Shown piece by piece: positions 7,601-7,631 of a stretch of 7,631 nt of DNA. A model generated the notes under the pieces. It had not been told where the DNA came from. It was given only the letters and a program-made list of their open reading frames with translations, and made no database searches. The DNA lies in contig JAFNWZ010000449.1 in assembly GCA_017379255.1 (NCBI GenBank), forward strand, positions 1 to 7,631, in the 5' to 3' direction. Within the stretch, counting starts at the first letter, position 1. Each line of letters opens with the position of its first letter. The stretch comes from Akkermansia sp. GTDB lineage: Bacteria > Verrucomicrobiota > Verrucomicrobiia > Verrucomicrobiales > Akkermansiaceae. The position numbers and the translations under genes are program-made.

Positions 7601-7631
7601 GCTTCCATATTTGAGACTTCCATGCTGGTAC
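4601..7631 (-). CDS. Secreted SGNH/GDSL-type hydrolase with solenoid repeats and PEP-CTERM anchor (5' partial)
   Basis: This is a large cell-envelope protein whose N-terminus is cut by the right edge. The frame stays open from the first in-window ATG (7600) through ten more codons to 7630, so that ATG is probably internal. Residues are numbered from it (999 in total). An SGNH hydrolase domain spans about 50-330: FLGDSITHG (55-63) with nucleophile S59, a Gly-rich block II near 105-109, block III GTND (169-172) with oxyanion N171, and DRLHP (308-312) with D308/H311. Residues about 364-500 look like a lectin-type beta-sandwich. About 645-770 are glycine-rich repeats of 25-27 residues, typical of a beta-solenoid. 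The C-terminus has P976-E977-P978, a hydrophobic helix and five arginines, the PEP-CTERM sorting signal recognised by exosortases. By family it should hydrolyse an ester; acting on O-acetylated glycans such as mucin sialic acid is inference from the likely host. No promoter is visible in the window. Confidence 0.88.
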   Translation of the reverse strand, partial: YQHGSLKYGSMTKVSGYYVNLNYVSSVTINTASTLDTDSYVPPPDYSKPFVSQRTDGTSIGRVTFLGDSITHGVNDQSYRWQFFKILTDNGIENEIVGPREGYYNAPGHTEDAGSGYGGAEFANVHLAQASGRTHNIISGSTSHTFNGISYGSGVNYGGNSTSSTAENFNSNTWFCMMGTNDLLSDTPNSGPSTQQYATQMQKVLGGTVTYDSANDKYNWTASENWGTMSAIVDDVYTDGDTFYMLSITPWGSHSNHNRDMDHYAGAEFNRNLEAWTKAYSSQTGKNVVYVDVTRGMIDPTSTNRAMGHDAFFNNSGDRLHPNDQGSIIMAGNLARAMGIGGRTAGLERQDTSSWNGASIGTVAAATTQLVAENAFTMTDGYTIDFAANFGNGAADGWQTADNALSISLGDGTNSGTLNLSEGYIMWGSDVLFCWDNSTLADEGNLRIAWHNGNTADNVLSGYYVWLDDMLIGQGLSATDGAGLNGILISAKGTDGTITGLTWADKAYAPTTQGMSSAENIYSTTQNAATVSGLVANTAYTTSGKDYSNASTVANDPASSQIFTSAPANETDRTVVLNEAKGWTGMTSAADSGELNVQLTGKVTNTIFGAMTKATGAVLTLELVEGAEIGDGLYSGQTAAIAGSYGGGKAESFHVYLNGGTIGGDVVGGSINGNGVIGDVKLVFNGGSVKGDIIGGSKVNAGVVNMASIIVTGGTITGNINASGNTGTIGNTSVTITGGTITGNIIKGAAAEKNKATVSVTVEGNSANICGDITADKVTLRGVSESANENGFDKYAGTITTDTLTLDNVQVALKAGLSESISTIEVENGSITSAVMGDSFSLSKLFLSNGTTFSAYKADTAANSATSEYESTLVITLLEVGKGTTLNANLVFNNDSVLILNDSLTMGSDVALSSGMSLTLSDAMLNELYGMNEVALFTGVDKLTLDGLELADGIRISANSIFSNLDPEWDFNLSFSSGTVSIYAAPEPATATLSLLALAGLAMRRRRRG
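4604..4675 (-). other. PEP-CTERM sorting and anchoring signal of the hydrolase
   Basis: The last 24 residues are Pro-Glu-Pro, then a 15-residue Ala/Leu/Thr helix (ATATLSLLALAGLAM is 979-993), then Arg x5 and Gly. This tripartite form (PEP, helix, basic tail) is the PEP-CTERM signal, cut and transferred by an exosortase. Expansion of such proteins is characteristic of Verrucomicrobiota and Planctomycetota as well as some proteobacteria. No exosortase gene lies in the window. Confidence 0.88.
5270..5660 (-). repeat. Degenerate tandem repeats coding for a glycine-rich beta-solenoid
   Basis: Within the hydrolase, units of the form N/T-Gly-Gly-T/S-I/V-x-Gly-D/N-I/V begin at residues about 649, 676, 703 and 728, with a degenerate fifth near 754, giving spacings of 27, 27, 25 and about 26 residues. 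At DNA level a 17-base sequence, CCGGTAATGGTGCCGCC, recurs exactly at 5403-5419 and 5478-5494, 75 bases apart, so these two units duplicated most recently. Such repeats usually build stacked beta-helical coils in secreted passenger domains. Confidence 0.75.
7421..7438 (-). other. SGNH catalytic block I (GDSIT) of the hydrolase
   Basis: The codons read FLGDSITHG around this site, with the Ser codon at 7424-7426. This is the nucleophile block of SGNH/GDSL hydrolases. The matching blocks III (GTND) and V (DxxHP) lie in the correct order and spacing downstream, so the domain looks catalytically intact. Confidence 0.85.

Overview
The window looks like chromosomal DNA of a Verrucomicrobiota bacterium, probably Akkermansia-like. 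The main evidence is the large secreted protein at the right end. It carries a Pro-Glu-Pro sorting signal, an Ala/Leu-rich membrane helix and a final run of five arginines, and its long Gly/Thr/Ser/Asn-rich body resembles the surface proteins of mucin-degrading Akkermansiaceae. The moderately high GC content, tight operon and lack of clear Shine-Dalgarno sequences fit but do not prove this. No RNA gene, insertion sequence, CRISPR array or phage gene was seen.

Left half (about 67-3508, minus strand): a menaquinone operon read in the order menD, menB, menC. MenD joins isochorismate and 2-oxoglutarate to give SEPHCHC, MenC forms o-succinylbenzoate, and MenB closes the ring of o-succinylbenzoyl-CoA. 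The genes are separated by 2 bases (menD/menB) or overlap by 1 base (menB/menC), so translational coupling is likely. All key catalytic motifs of the three enzymes are present. The intermediate enzymes MenH and MenE are not here. A possible next gene starts at base 18 and runs off the left edge.

Middle (3509-3683): a divergent control region. Each flanking gene has an extended -10 promoter whose hexamer ends exactly 6 bases before the ATG, which predicts leaderless mRNAs on both sides. An 8-base inverted repeat flanks the rightward promoter. The rightward gene (3684-4532) encodes a conserved-looking soluble protein of unknown function. Its Asp-x-Asp strand and later Thr-x-His and His-Asp sites loosely recall the archaeo-eukaryotic primase fold. 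It ends at a strong hairpin shared with the convergent gene.

Right half (4601-7631, minus strand): a very large secreted SGNH/GDSL-type hydrolase. It has a catalytic domain, a probable lectin-like beta-sandwich, a glycine-rich beta-solenoid repeat region and a C-terminal PEP-CTERM signal. The reading frame stays open to the right edge, so the true start and the signal peptide lie outside the window. It probably acts at the cell surface on an esterified glycan; the substrate is inferred only.
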